NCBI GenBank assembly: GCA_031270385.1
Contig: JAISXS010000047.1
Span: 1-34,724, forward strand
DNA length: 34,724 nt
DNA from: Puniceicoccales bacterium
Lineage (GTDB): Bacteria; Verrucomicrobiota; Verrucomicrobiia; Opitutales; JAIRKQ01
Reading direction: 5' to 3'
Under the pieces are notes generated by a model, which saw only the letters and a list, made by a program, of their open reading frames with translations, was not told the origin of the DNA and did not search any database. Every line of letters starts with the position of its first letter. Position 1 is the stretch's first letter. Both the position numbers and the translations under genes were made by a program. This document shows positions 7,086 to 16,001 of this stretch, piece after piece.

Positions 7086-8453
7086 TTAAATCAAGAAACA
7101 AGCAAGCCATCCGGAAATAAATACCGGAATTGTGAAATGTAAAAATGTCGGTATCGCGGTGTCGCTGATTAGGGAATGCTGACCATCGGCGTTCAACCCC
7201 ATCGTTGGCCCAAGGGTAGAGTCCGATGCCGGAGACCCCGCATCGCCAGTTATGCCAGACACTGCCACTATTATCACGATTGCAGCCGGCGAAAACCCGA
7301 GCTCAATTCCAAGCGGAACATACACGCTCGCGACAATTGGGACCGTCGAAAACGATGACCCTATGCCAACGGATATCAAAAATCCAACAAACAACATGCC
7401 AAAAGACGCCACCGCCTTGCTGTTCGTTGTGTGATCCGCTACCCAGTTTACGATGTCAGAAATGCCACCAGATGCACGTAACACGTGTCCAAATCCCGCA
7501 GCCGCTAGCATTGTAAAGGAAATTATCGACATCATTTTGAACCCATTTGCGACGACATTTTCCGAATCTTTCCTCCTGACAACCCCACCGAGGGACAATA
7601 CCAAAAAACCAGCCAACGCTCCTAAGATTATGTTTTTTGCTGCAAGTTGCACCGCTAACGCGGCGGCTATGGCGATGCAGGAAACTATCAAATCATTCTT
7701 GGAAAGTGGTTCATCCTTTTCAATTTTTTTTACTTCTGCGTCATCGTAGTTCCTCGGCCGCCTGTAGCGAATCAGCGCGATGCATAACCCAATTGCCATG
7801 CCGGTAACCGGCAGGATGAGCGCCAGAACAACTTCGTTCGTTGAAATTTCCAACCCATTCGTTCGCAAGCAATGCGTCAATATGTCGACCAAAAAAATCT
7901 CCCCAAACCCGATTGGAACTATCATATATGCGACAATCACACCAAATGTTATTATGCACGCAACGGCACGACGATCCACTTTCATCGCGTTGAAAATTCC
8001 GAGCAACGGCGGAATGAGGATTGGGACGAACGCAATGTGGACTGGAATTACATTTTTGCAAGCTATTGACATCAGCCCTATTGCTGAAAATAATATAACT
8101 TTCGCCGACTTTGAGGACGTGCCCCCACCCACCGCCAATTCTCCGTCGGACTTTTCCGAACGCAAATGCAATAATCTTGCAGCCTCCTCCATAAGGAATT
8201 TTGGAACGCCAGAATGTGCCAGCGCGGAGGCGAAAGCTCCCAGAATTGCGTAACTAACAGCGATCTTCGCACCACCTCCGAGACCTTCGGAAAATGTCGA
8301 TGAAAATAGCGAGACTGCTTCGCTAACTGTCTTCCCGCTCACCAGACTGCACGCTAGCGCACCGGTCGTCAACGCTATCACGACGTTGACACGAAAAACA
8401 CACATCATTAAGACTAGCGCCACGGATACAACGACTGGGTTAAACACTATCAT
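7086..8453 (-). CDS. Na+/H+ antiporter, NhaC superfamily (COG2056-like)
   Basis: A 455-aa polytopic membrane protein with about 11-12 hydrophobic helices. The block ITGDAGSPASDSTLGPTMG, about residues 401-419, followed by LNADGQH, is characteristic of the bacterial Na+/H+ antiporter family related to NhaC and YuiF. Other helix-breaking motifs include GGGAKIAVSYAILGAFA near residue 60. Members exchange sodium for protons, or import organic acids or amino acids, at the inner membrane, so the substrate is not certain. The start ATG at 8453 follows an AGGG nine bases upstream. The gap to the gyrA stop is 15 bases, so it is probably transcribed with gyrB-gyrA. Confidence 0.82.
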   Translation of the reverse strand: MIVFNPVVVSVALVLMMCVFRVNVVIALTTGALACSLVSGKTVSEAVSLFSSTFSEGLGGGAKIAVSYAILGAFASALAHSGVPKFLMEEAARLLHLRSEKSDGELAVGGGTSSKSAKVILFSAIGLMSIACKNVIPVHIAFVPILIPPLLGIFNAMKVDRRAVACIITFGVIVAYMIVPIGFGEIFLVDILTHCLRTNGLEISTNEVVLALILPVTGMAIGLCIALIRYRRPRNYDDAEVKKIEKDEPLSKNDLIVSCIAIAAALAVQLAAKNIILGALAGFLVLSLGGVVRRKDSENVVANGFKMMSIISFTMLAAAGFGHVLRASGGISDIVNWVADHTTNSKAVASFGMLFVGFLISVGIGSSFSTVPIVASVYVPLGIELGFSPAAIVIIVAVSGITGDAGSPASDSTLGPTMGLNADGQHSLISDTAIPTFLHFTIPVFISGWLACFLI

Positions 8454-8468
8454 CGATTGTAACCCTAT

Positions 8469-10895
8469 TTAATCCTCTTCAACGGCCACCACCTTAGAAA
8501 TTCCTACCAATTTGTCCCCTTTATCAACAGCCATCAACCGAACCCCGCTGGTTGAACGCCCAATCACACGAACCTCGCTAACTGAAGACCGTACAGCCTG
8601 GCCGTTGTTTGTCAACATCATTATTTCGTCGCTATCGGAAACGGTCAATGCACCAGCAATACAAATACCACGCTGCAATTTCATCGCGATTACGCCGGAT
8701 CCCCCGCGGTGTTGCAGACGATAATCCTCAAACTTTGAGCGCTTTCCCTGCCCATTTTCCGCAGCTAGTAAAAATGTTTGCCCATCGTCTACGACCGTCA
8801 TCGCGCGGACAGCATCATCATCTTTCAACGTAATTCCGCGGACACCGCGTGTCGCCCGACCCTGGTCGCGCAGGTCACTTTCACTGAATCGCACGGACAT
8901 CCCATGTTTCGTTATTATTACAAGCTCATCGCTGCCTGTCGTCATAACGGCCTCTATCAGCGCATCATCCTCATCGATACTTATGCCGATTATTCCCCCA
9001 CGACGCACATTTTTGTAATCTGCCAAACACGTTTTTTTCGTGATTCCATTCTTCGTGCACATCACAACAAATTGGCTCTCGGAAAACTCCTGGAAGCACA
9101 GCATCGCCGCCACCCGTTCCTCCTTCTGCATTTCAAGGACGTTGACCAACGCTCTTCCCTTCGATATCCTCGAACCTTCTGGGATTTCATAGACCTTCTC
9201 AACGTACACACGGCCGCTATCCATTGCGAACATCAGGTTATCGTGGGTGTTCGCCGTAAACATATGTTCCACGAAATCGTCGCCGTGCTGCCCTGCTCCA
9301 ATTACTCCCTTACCACCACGCCTCTGGGAGCGGTATAAATTTGCCGGCGTTCGTTTTATAAAACCGTTGTGGGAAACGGTAATCAAGCAACACTCATTTG
9401 CTATGACATCTTCGATCCTGAACTCTCCTATATCATGCTCAATCTTTGTCACCCTTGGCGAAGAATATTTGTCACGCATTTCCAGCAGCTCTTTTTTTAC
9501 AAGAGCTAACAAATTCGCGTTGCTCGATAAAATTTCACGGTAATAGTTTATTAGTTTTTTTAAGTCACCAAATTCTTCCTCTATTTTACTGCGCTCAATG
9601 CCAGTCAACTGGTAAAGGCGCATTTCCAAAATCGCATCCGCTTGGACCGGGGAGACTGGATATTTCGCCACAAGTTCGATTTTTGCTCCTTCACGATTGG
9701 AAGACTTTCCGATTATGTGGACAAAGTCATCCGAGTTATTGAGTGCCACTATGAACCCCTCTAATATGTGAGCGCGCGCTTCTGCCTTCCTCATGCGAAA
9801 CTCAGTCCTCCGGGTAACGACATCCCGGCGATGTTCGATGTAGCACTCTAGAATTTCCTTGATGTTCATCTGCTTCGGTCGCAGCCTATCCAATGCCAGC
9901 ATGATCACGCCAAATGACGCTTCAAGTTGCGTATGTTTGAACAATTTGTTCATGACAATATTCGTCACCGCATCCCGTTTCAACTCCACTACTATGCGCG
10001 TTTTGTTGTCGGATTCGTCACGCAGGTCACTGACTTCATCCAAAATTTTTTCCGTAACTAGCTCGGCAATCCTAGTTACAAGCATTGCCCGGTTGACGGC
10101 ATATGGAATTTGCGTAATTACGATCTGCTCTTTTCCATTCGGTAGTTCTTCGACTGTCGCGATCCCACGGACTTTCACTATGCCGCGGCCAGTCGTTAAG
10201 TAGCGTTCAATGCTGTCGATTCCGACAACAACTCCGCCAGTTGGAAAATCTGGTCCATGAACAAATTTGCATAACTCTTCCACTGCAATCGCTGGTTCAT
10301 CGATTATTTTACAAGCGGCATCTATGATTTCCGACAAATTGTGAGGTGGAATGTTTGTCGTCATACCAACCGCGATGCCAGTCGACCCGTTCATCAGCAA
10401 ATTCGGAAGTGCTGACGGAAGTACGCTCGGCTCCTTCGTGCTTTCTTTATAGTTTGGGACGAAATCAACTGTATCTTCGTCGATGTCCCGAAGTAGCTCT
10501 TCGGAGACACTGTGCAATTTACACTCCGTGTAGCGATACGCCGCCGCTGGATCACCGTCGACGGATCCAAAATTTCCCTGCGGAAAAATGAGTGGATAGC
10601 GCATCACCCAGTCCTGAGCCAGGCGGACAAGGGTGTCGTAGACGGCGGCATCGCTGTGGGGATGATAGTTCTTCAACACCTCCCCGATCACGCCGGCGCA
10701 TTTGTCAAACTGACGGTTAAAGAACAACCCTTCCCGCAGCATGGCGTATAAAATCCTCCGTTGCACAGGCTTCAGACCGTCACGGACATCGGGCAGCGCC
10801 CGACTAACTATCACCGACATTGAATAGTCGATATAGGATGTTTGCATGACATCGGTGATGTTCGCAATGGTAATTTTTTCTTGTTCCGTATTCAT
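8469..10895 (-). CDS. gyrA: DNA gyrase subunit A
   Basis: 808 aa. It cuts and rejoins DNA during negative supercoiling. The catalytic tyrosine is Y122 in AAAYRYTE, with numbering identical to E. coli. The GyrA box QRRGGKG at the start of the C-terminal beta-pinwheel marks it as gyrase and not topoisomerase IV. The quinolone-resistance region reads HPHSDAAVYD, so E. coli Gly81 is Ser81 and Ser83 is Ala83. The protein is somewhat shorter than E. coli GyrA (875 aa), mainly at the acidic C-terminal tail. The ATG immediately follows the gyrB stop (TAAATG), so the two are translated from one message in equal amounts. Confidence 0.97.
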   Translation of the reverse strand: MNTEQEKITIANITDVMQTSYIDYSMSVIVSRALPDVRDGLKPVQRRILYAMLREGLFFNRQFDKCAGVIGEVLKNYHPHSDAAVYDTLVRLAQDWVMRYPLIFPQGNFGSVDGDPAAAYRYTECKLHSVSEELLRDIDEDTVDFVPNYKESTKEPSVLPSALPNLLMNGSTGIAVGMTTNIPPHNLSEIIDAACKIIDEPAIAVEELCKFVHGPDFPTGGVVVGIDSIERYLTTGRGIVKVRGIATVEELPNGKEQIVITQIPYAVNRAMLVTRIAELVTEKILDEVSDLRDESDNKTRIVVELKRDAVTNIVMNKLFKHTQLEASFGVIMLALDRLRPKQMNIKEILECYIEHRRDVVTRRTEFRMRKAEARAHILEGFIVALNNSDDFVHIIGKSSNREGAKIELVAKYPVSPVQADAILEMRLYQLTGIERSKIEEEFGDLKKLINYYREILSSNANLLALVKKELLEMRDKYSSPRVTKIEHDIGEFRIEDVIANECCLITVSHNGFIKRTPANLYRSQRRGGKGVIGAGQHGDDFVEHMFTANTHDNLMFAMDSGRVYVEKVYEIPEGSRISKGRALVNVLEMQKEERVAAMLCFQEFSESQFVVMCTKNGITKKTCLADYKNVRRGGIIGISIDEDDALIEAVMTTGSDELVIITKHGMSVRFSESDLRDQGRATRGVRGITLKDDDAVRAMTVVDDGQTFLLAAENGQGKRSKFEDYRLQHRGGSGVIAMKLQRGICIAGALTVSDSDEIMMLTNNGQAVRSSVSEVRVIGRSTSGVRLMAVDKGDKLVGISKVVAVEED

Positions 10896-13385
10896 TTATA
10901 TGTCCAAGTACAGTACATTCAATGCATTGTCTTCTATGAACGCCCGTCGGATCTCCACATCCTCACCCATCAACATAGAAAATGTCGCCTCAGCAGCGGC
11001 ACCATCGGTGATCGTTATCTGCAAAAGCCTGCGCTTTGTGGGATCCATCGTCGTTTCCGCCAATTGATTGGCGTTCATCTCGCCAAGACCCTTGTACCGC
11101 TGAATTGTCAATCCTTTGCGCCCAAGCTCCCGTATTTTTGCCACCATCTCCAGGCCAGAAAACATTTCCAATCGTTCCAATTTTTTTCCATCACACACGG
11201 ATTCCGCCAGAAAATACCTCGGCTGCGAGGTTGCGGAGAAGGTCGTTGTATCAATGCCGAGGACTTCCAATTTTTTAAGAAGGTCGAGCATTTGCTGTGC
11301 GCCGTATATTTCGTGAACTGAAATCCGCTGCCGCAGGATTTGAGTGCCGACTTCGACATCACGCGTGCTAACGCCATCGAATCCACCGTCTTCGATGCCA
11401 TTCGCCCGGAAAAATTTCGACCTCGCTTCCCCATCTTTGAGAAATTCATGGTCTTCAGAGTGACCAGTGCGTATCCTGGCGATGTACCGAGGTAACGTGC
11501 CGGTTTCCATATCCCGAGCGTCTAAATACGATGGTAGCGAACACCCCGTGCGAACGACCCCACCACCGAGTTGTTCCAGTTTCGAAAATATCGGCACAAT
11601 CTCCGATACCTGTTCCTTGGAAAACACATACTCGTCTTTGGCACGTATCATTGCCATATCTTCCATGCCAAGCTCCAACAAAATTTCATTCATTTGCTCA
11701 TCGTTATCGACATAGCGTTCCTTGCGTTTCCTTTTTATCCTGTACAACGGAGGCTGGGCGACGTAGATATATCCGCGTTCGATTAACTCTTTCATCTGGC
11801 GAAAAAAGAACGTTAGTAGTAGCGTTTGAATGTGTGATCCATCGACATCGGCGTCGGTCATTATCACAATCTTGTGATAGCGGCATTTGTTGGCATCGAA
11901 TCCACCAATGTCGTTGGATGATCCAATTCCAGTTCCACATGCGGTGATTATCATACGGATGGCATCGCTATTGAGCATCTTGTCGAGGCGCGCCTTTTCC
12001 ACATTCAAAACCTTTCCGCGTAGCGGCAAAATTGCTTGATATTTTCTATTGCGCCCCTGTTTAGCTGAACCGCCCGCCGAATCTCCCTCGACTATAAACA
12101 ATTCACAGAGCGATGGGTCCTTTTCGGAGCAATCCGCCAGCTTCCCAGGCAATCCGCCGCCGGATAGCGCGCTTTTTCTGACGGTTTCCCTTGCCTTGCG
12201 CGCGGCTTCCCTCGCACGGGCGGCATTTATGCATTTGTCAATTGTCTTTTTTGCCAGCGCCGGATCAGTTTCAAAGGTGTATTTCAGGCTATCGCCAACA
12301 ATTTTCTGCACAATTCCATCGATCTCGCTGTTTGACAATTTTGTTTTCGTTTGCCCTTCGAATCGCGGATCTGGGACCTTTACGGATATCACAGCGGTCA
12401 AACCCTCCCGGACGTCGTCGCCGGAAATGGCTGGATCTTTTTCCTTCAACAGATTATTTGCTTTAGCGTAAGCGTTTATTACGCGGGTCAGCGCCGTCCT
12501 AAATCCGGAAAGATGAGTCCCCCCCTCAACGTTGTAGATCGAATTGGCATAGGCATAGACCTGCTCCGAATAGCCATCGTTGTATTGGAGGGCGATGGCA
12601 ACAATTGTTTTCATCTCAGATTTGGACGGATCGGCAATTGCTTCTCCGTCAACCATTATCGGATCGTCATGGAGGACGGTTTTTCCGCGGTTTAAAAACG
12701 AGACAAACTGGCGGATGCCGTCATCAAACCTGAAAGTTTCTGACTTTTCCGTGCGTTCGTCGTTCAATTCGATCTGAATGCCTGGGTTCAGGAACGCCAG
12801 TTCCCGCAGCCTCTTTGCGAGAATTTCGTACTTAAATTCCCGCGTAGTCAAAAATATTTCAATGTCCGGCGTAAATGTGATTTTCGTACCAGTTTTGTGG
12901 CTTTCACCGATAATCTTCAGCTTTTCGACTGTCTTGCCACGTGAAAATTTGATCGAATGCACGTAGCCATTGCGACGCACTTCCACATCAAATATTTCCG
13001 AAACTGCGTTAACGCATTTCGCTCCAACGCCGTGCAAGCCACCGGAGACCTGGTACGCGCCTTTGCCGAATTTTCCGCCGGCATGGAGATTCGTCATTAC
13101 CAACTCGACGGCCGGGATATTGTATTTTTTATGGATGTCGACCGGAATTCCACGACCATCGTCTTCCACGGAACAGGATCCATCGATGTGCAGGCCGACT
13201 TTTATTATTTTACAATACCCTGCCAGCGCTTCATCGATGGAATTATCGACGATCTCGAATACGCAGTGGTGGAGCCCGCGCTCATTGGTGTCCCCAATGT
13301 ACATGTCGGGGCGCTTCCTAACCCCTTCGAGACCTTCTAACTTTTGAATTTTAGTCGAATCGTAATCGTCCTGGCCAATGCTCAT
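10896..13385 (-). CDS. gyrB: DNA gyrase subunit B
   Basis: 829 aa from the chosen ATG. It supplies ATP hydrolysis for gyrase. The GHKL ATPase fold is shown by VFEIVDNSIDEALAG and DDGRGIPVDIH near the N terminus. The transducer domain and its QTK-type loop (FEGQTKTKLSN) follow. The TOPRIM domain has LFIVEGDSAGGSAKQGRNR and MTDADVDGSHI, and the C terminus has QRYKGLGEMNANQLAETTMDP. The start at 13385 (MSIGQ) places the usual ~10 residues before KIQKLEGLEGVRKRPDMYIG. In-frame GTG 13442 and ATG 13415 would add an unusual extension. No clear ribosome binding site is present. It directly precedes gyrA. Confidence 0.96.
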   Translation of the reverse strand: MSIGQDDYDSTKIQKLEGLEGVRKRPDMYIGDTNERGLHHCVFEIVDNSIDEALAGYCKIIKVGLHIDGSCSVEDDGRGIPVDIHKKYNIPAVELVMTNLHAGGKFGKGAYQVSGGLHGVGAKCVNAVSEIFDVEVRRNGYVHSIKFSRGKTVEKLKIIGESHKTGTKITFTPDIEIFLTTREFKYEILAKRLRELAFLNPGIQIELNDERTEKSETFRFDDGIRQFVSFLNRGKTVLHDDPIMVDGEAIADPSKSEMKTIVAIALQYNDGYSEQVYAYANSIYNVEGGTHLSGFRTALTRVINAYAKANNLLKEKDPAISGDDVREGLTAVISVKVPDPRFEGQTKTKLSNSEIDGIVQKIVGDSLKYTFETDPALAKKTIDKCINAARAREAARKARETVRKSALSGGGLPGKLADCSEKDPSLCELFIVEGDSAGGSAKQGRNRKYQAILPLRGKVLNVEKARLDKMLNSDAIRMIITACGTGIGSSNDIGGFDANKCRYHKIVIMTDADVDGSHIQTLLLTFFFRQMKELIERGYIYVAQPPLYRIKRKRKERYVDNDEQMNEILLELGMEDMAMIRAKDEYVFSKEQVSEIVPIFSKLEQLGGGVVRTGCSLPSYLDARDMETGTLPRYIARIRTGHSEDHEFLKDGEARSKFFRANGIEDGGFDGVSTRDVEVGTQILRQRISVHEIYGAQQMLDLLKKLEVLGIDTTTFSATSQPRYFLAESVCDGKKLERLEMFSGLEMVAKIRELGRKGLTIQRYKGLGEMNANQLAETTMDPTKRRLLQITITDGAAAEATFSMLMGEDVEIRRAFIEDNALNVLYLDI

Positions 13386-13540
13386 GTTAGTTTTTGTAAA
13401 AAATTCGGGTAGCATGAATTTGCAACCCATGAATGCCGGCACTCATAGTAATGGAGTAGAAAAATGCGAACAAAAATTTAACACCGTCAAGTTGTTGTTG
13501 CAATTTTTTTCGCAACATTCCCCTGAATGGTGAAAATCGG

Positions 13541-14389
13541 TTAAATGTTCTTAGATATCCCGGACTTCGAAGCGTATTCCCGCTGGATAACTTCCCTGAT
13601 TGTGTCCATGATTGTTTGCACATTTTTTTTAGAAGTACTGTAAGCTTCCTGCATTTCCTTCACATGGCTTAGGGTAAATTCAAAAAATTTCTCGGCTCTT
13701 TTCGCATCGGCGTTTGTAATGCTAGCCTCGTGTCTTAGGTTTGCTGTGGTGATGCTCATCGAAAAGGATACAACGCTCATGACAAAATTTATAATAGTTA
13801 CTACGAGTTTGATGATCTTGACTACCGTGCCTAAGATTTTTCCGGTACTGAGCCCACCTGCGACTCCGCTAAGTCCCGAGGTTACAATATTAACGATGCC
13901 GGTAGCAATTTTCATACATGCCGTTTTTTTGCTGGCTTTGTAGGTAGCATCCGCTTCTTTTATTTTCATTTCGAAGACTGAGGACGCTGCTTTATCTGCC
14001 ACTTTTATTTTCGTTATCATTTCATTGAAACGCGAGTTTCTCTGGTCTGCGGCTGATTCTTCAAGAATGACCATGACAAGAAAAAGGATATCCTCGTAGG
14101 AACATTTCTTGGAATTCGTGGAATCTACATCCAACAGTCGAATGGCACTGTGCAAATCTCCCATTTTAATTGTACCGCTATTCCCGGCTAATTCGAACGT
14201 ACGATCCGTTTGGTTCGGTATCAGTGCCGGATTGTCCAATGCGGAATGCACGGGGGGCACAACATCGTTTGGATCGGCAGTTGATACAATTTTTGCGATT
14301 TCAGCACCTTCTGATGACGGACCACCAATGGTTGGATCTTCGGTGGACGGCTGTGAAGTGCTATCGGAAATGTTTTTTGATTCCGACAT
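13541..14389 (-). CDS. Type III secretion translocator, SctB (YopD/IpaC/EspB)-like
   Basis: 282 aa, the last gene of the translocon operon. The layout matches the minor translocator that inserts with SctE into the host membrane. Residues 1-95 are a polar Ser/Thr/Pro-rich N terminus with PALIP at 54-58, near the PxLxxP-like motif bound by SycD chaperones. An amphipathic helix rich in Ala, Lys and Glu runs over about 97-155. A long hydrophobic region covers about 159-213 (IVTSGLSGVAGGL, IIKLVVTIINFVM). A coiled coil at about 215-275 follows. The start ATG at 14389 follows AAGGTGAAAT, a good ribosome binding site. It lies 32 bases after the 511-aa gene. Exact homology cannot be proved without a profile search. 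Confidence 0.7.
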   Translation of the reverse strand: MSESKNISDSTSQPSTEDPTIGGPSSEGAEIAKIVSTADPNDVVPPVHSALDNPALIPNQTDRTFELAGNSGTIKMGDLHSAIRLLDVDSTNSKKCSYEDILFLVMVILEESAADQRNSRFNEMITKIKVADKAASSVFEMKIKEADATYKASKKTACMKIATGIVNIVTSGLSGVAGGLSTGKILGTVVKIIKLVVTIINFVMSVVSFSMSITTANLRHEASITNADAKRAEKFFEFTLSHVKEMQEAYSTSKKNVQTIMDTIREVIQREYASKSGISKNI

Positions 14390-14421
14390 ATTTCACCTTG
14401 GTTTCTCCATTTTCGCACTGG

Positions 14422-15957
14422 CTATATATTGTGCGCAATGTCTTTTTTGGATTGAACGAGCTCCCCAATAAGCCTCGATAGATTTTGAATGCTTTTCTCG
14501 CGGCTATCGTCTGCCTTTTTCAGTGATTCCGAAATACCCTGGGAGAGATTGCTCACGGAATTTCTAATACCCTCTGTAAAGCCTTCCAACGACTTTCGCG
14601 AATCAGCTCTGTGTCCCTCGTTAGCCGACGCAAATTTCAAACCACCCCCGACAAGGCCTACTGCGTTTGAGATTATTTCACCTACTGCAGCATTTTTTTT
14701 ATCTATTCTCTGTTGCTTATCGGCCCTTTCACGCCTGTCATTTTGTACCTCCATTTTTTCGGCTGATGCGACAAGTTTGTCAGCCGTTTCATCCATCTTG
14801 ACTTCGAGTGCTTCACGGTTTGATATAACGTCTTCTTCCGTGAGGTCTTTTTCCGAGATCTCTGTGTCAGTTCTCTTCTTCACGCCCTCTTTATTGTTCT
14901 CATCGTTCTCATTTTTCTCTAATCTTTCTTTAGTTGCTGCATTATCTGCATCCTCTACCAATTTATTATCTTCTATATTCTTTTCATCATCTTCTGCCTT
15001 CTCTTTCGTATCCTTCACAACCTCTTTGTCTTCAGTTATATTCTCTTCATGTTCACCCACGTCCTTTTCCCGTCCTTCCACTTCATCCGTCTTTTTATCA
15101 TCTGCATTTATCTTTCCTTCCTCTTTCTCTATCTCCTCTTCGTCTCCATCCGTAGCAACTTCGTTTTTCTCCACCTCATCTTTCGTTTCATTAATTTCCG
15201 TTTCTCTCACCTCATCCCGTGTTTGCTCCACTTTTGCTTGCTCCGTTTTAAGGGTTTCATTTTTCGTCGCGTTCGTTGTTTTCTCTTGCGAGACTTCAGA
15301 AACGTCTGCCCCACTTTCAGCTGTATTTGAGGCGGTTGAACTTGGATCTATTGATGTTGACTTGTCGTCAACACCGGAACTTTTCGAATTGTTTTCTGAC
15401 GTCGCAGACAGCCCAAATGAGACAACACCGCCAACTAGAGCACCTGCTCCCTTGATCAAGTCAGATGTTGCATCGATGTACGCCTTATCTTTATTGGCTT
15501 CAGCGGCTTCGAGGGAAAATCCGTATACAAGCCTCGATAAATCCATGTTCATATTGTTGGCTACTCGCTTGAGCGTCGCCAAAACCTCCCTCCTCTCCTC
15601 TTGGACGTCAATATTCATCATCTCGGCAAATATAATAAGCTCGGCAATACTCATTTTGCTTAAATCCTTCTCGCTTCCGGCCCCAACCAAACTAAGCATG
15701 CTGCAGAGAGATCCATGGATATTCTCGAGGCCCTTATTGCCACTAATATAATCGGGAGAAGAAGGACTAAATATCGCCTCAGGCTGGCTAGGCCCGTTCG
15801 TCTCCTGCGGAACGTCTCTATCAACAACAACACTATCGCCAGTAGGATTCACGTCCCCAGGTTTAGGACTGGTTACGTTATCCGGTCCCTGATTTCCATC
15901 GCTTCCACCGACAGCATACGCGTTACCTTGGCTACCAATACCATCTACATTAGTCAT
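14422..15957 (-). CDS. SctB-like translocator with a large charged insertion
   Basis: 511 aa. Residues 1-75 are polar (Asn/Gly/Asp/Pro). Residues 76-165 are helical. Residues 166-186 form a Gly/Ala-rich hydrophobic helix (LIKGAGALVGGVVSFGL). Residues about 220-395 are extremely rich in Glu, Lys, Asp and Thr and probably an extended or coiled-coil rod. Residues 424-445 are a second Gly-rich hydrophobic stretch (IISNAVGLVGGGLKFA). The C terminus (446-511) is an amphipathic coiled coil. The ends look like a SctB (EspB/SseD/CopD) translocator and the rod looks like an insertion splitting it. The start ATG at 15957 follows GGGGGA at good spacing. It sits between the SctE-like and the other SctB-like gene. 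The base bias of the rod makes the opposite strand look falsely open. Confidence 0.62.
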   Translation of the reverse strand: MTNVDGIGSQGNAYAVGGSDGNQGPDNVTSPKPGDVNPTGDSVVVDRDVPQETNGPSQPEAIFSPSSPDYISGNKGLENIHGSLCSMLSLVGAGSEKDLSKMSIAELIIFAEMMNIDVQEERREVLATLKRVANNMNMDLSRLVYGFSLEAAEANKDKAYIDATSDLIKGAGALVGGVVSFGLSATSENNSKSSGVDDKSTSIDPSSTASNTAESGADVSEVSQEKTTNATKNETLKTEQAKVEQTRDEVRETEINETKDEVEKNEVATDGDEEEIEKEEGKINADDKKTDEVEGREKDVGEHEENITEDKEVVKDTKEKAEDDEKNIEDNKLVEDADNAATKERLEKNENDENNKEGVKKRTDTEISEKDLTEEDVISNREALEVKMDETADKLVASAEKMEVQNDRRERADKQQRIDKKNAAVGEIISNAVGLVGGGLKFASANEGHRADSRKSLEGFTEGIRNSVSNLSQGISESLKKADDSREKSIQNLSRLIGELVQSKKDIAHNI

Positions 15958-16001
15958 GACATTTATCCCCCAAAATAATTAAAATTACAATTACTTAATT
16001 C

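Noticed and set aside
13497..13516. Hairpin GTTGC/GCAAC after the translocon operon as a terminator
   Set aside because: The stem is only 5 bp and no T-run follows it on the transcribed strand.
14489..15751. A 420-codon open frame on the plus strand, antisense to the 511-aa gene
   Set aside because: It is Ser/Phe-rich because it is the complement of a Glu/Lys-rich rod. It has no ribosome binding site, and the minus-strand gene fits the operon with good signals.
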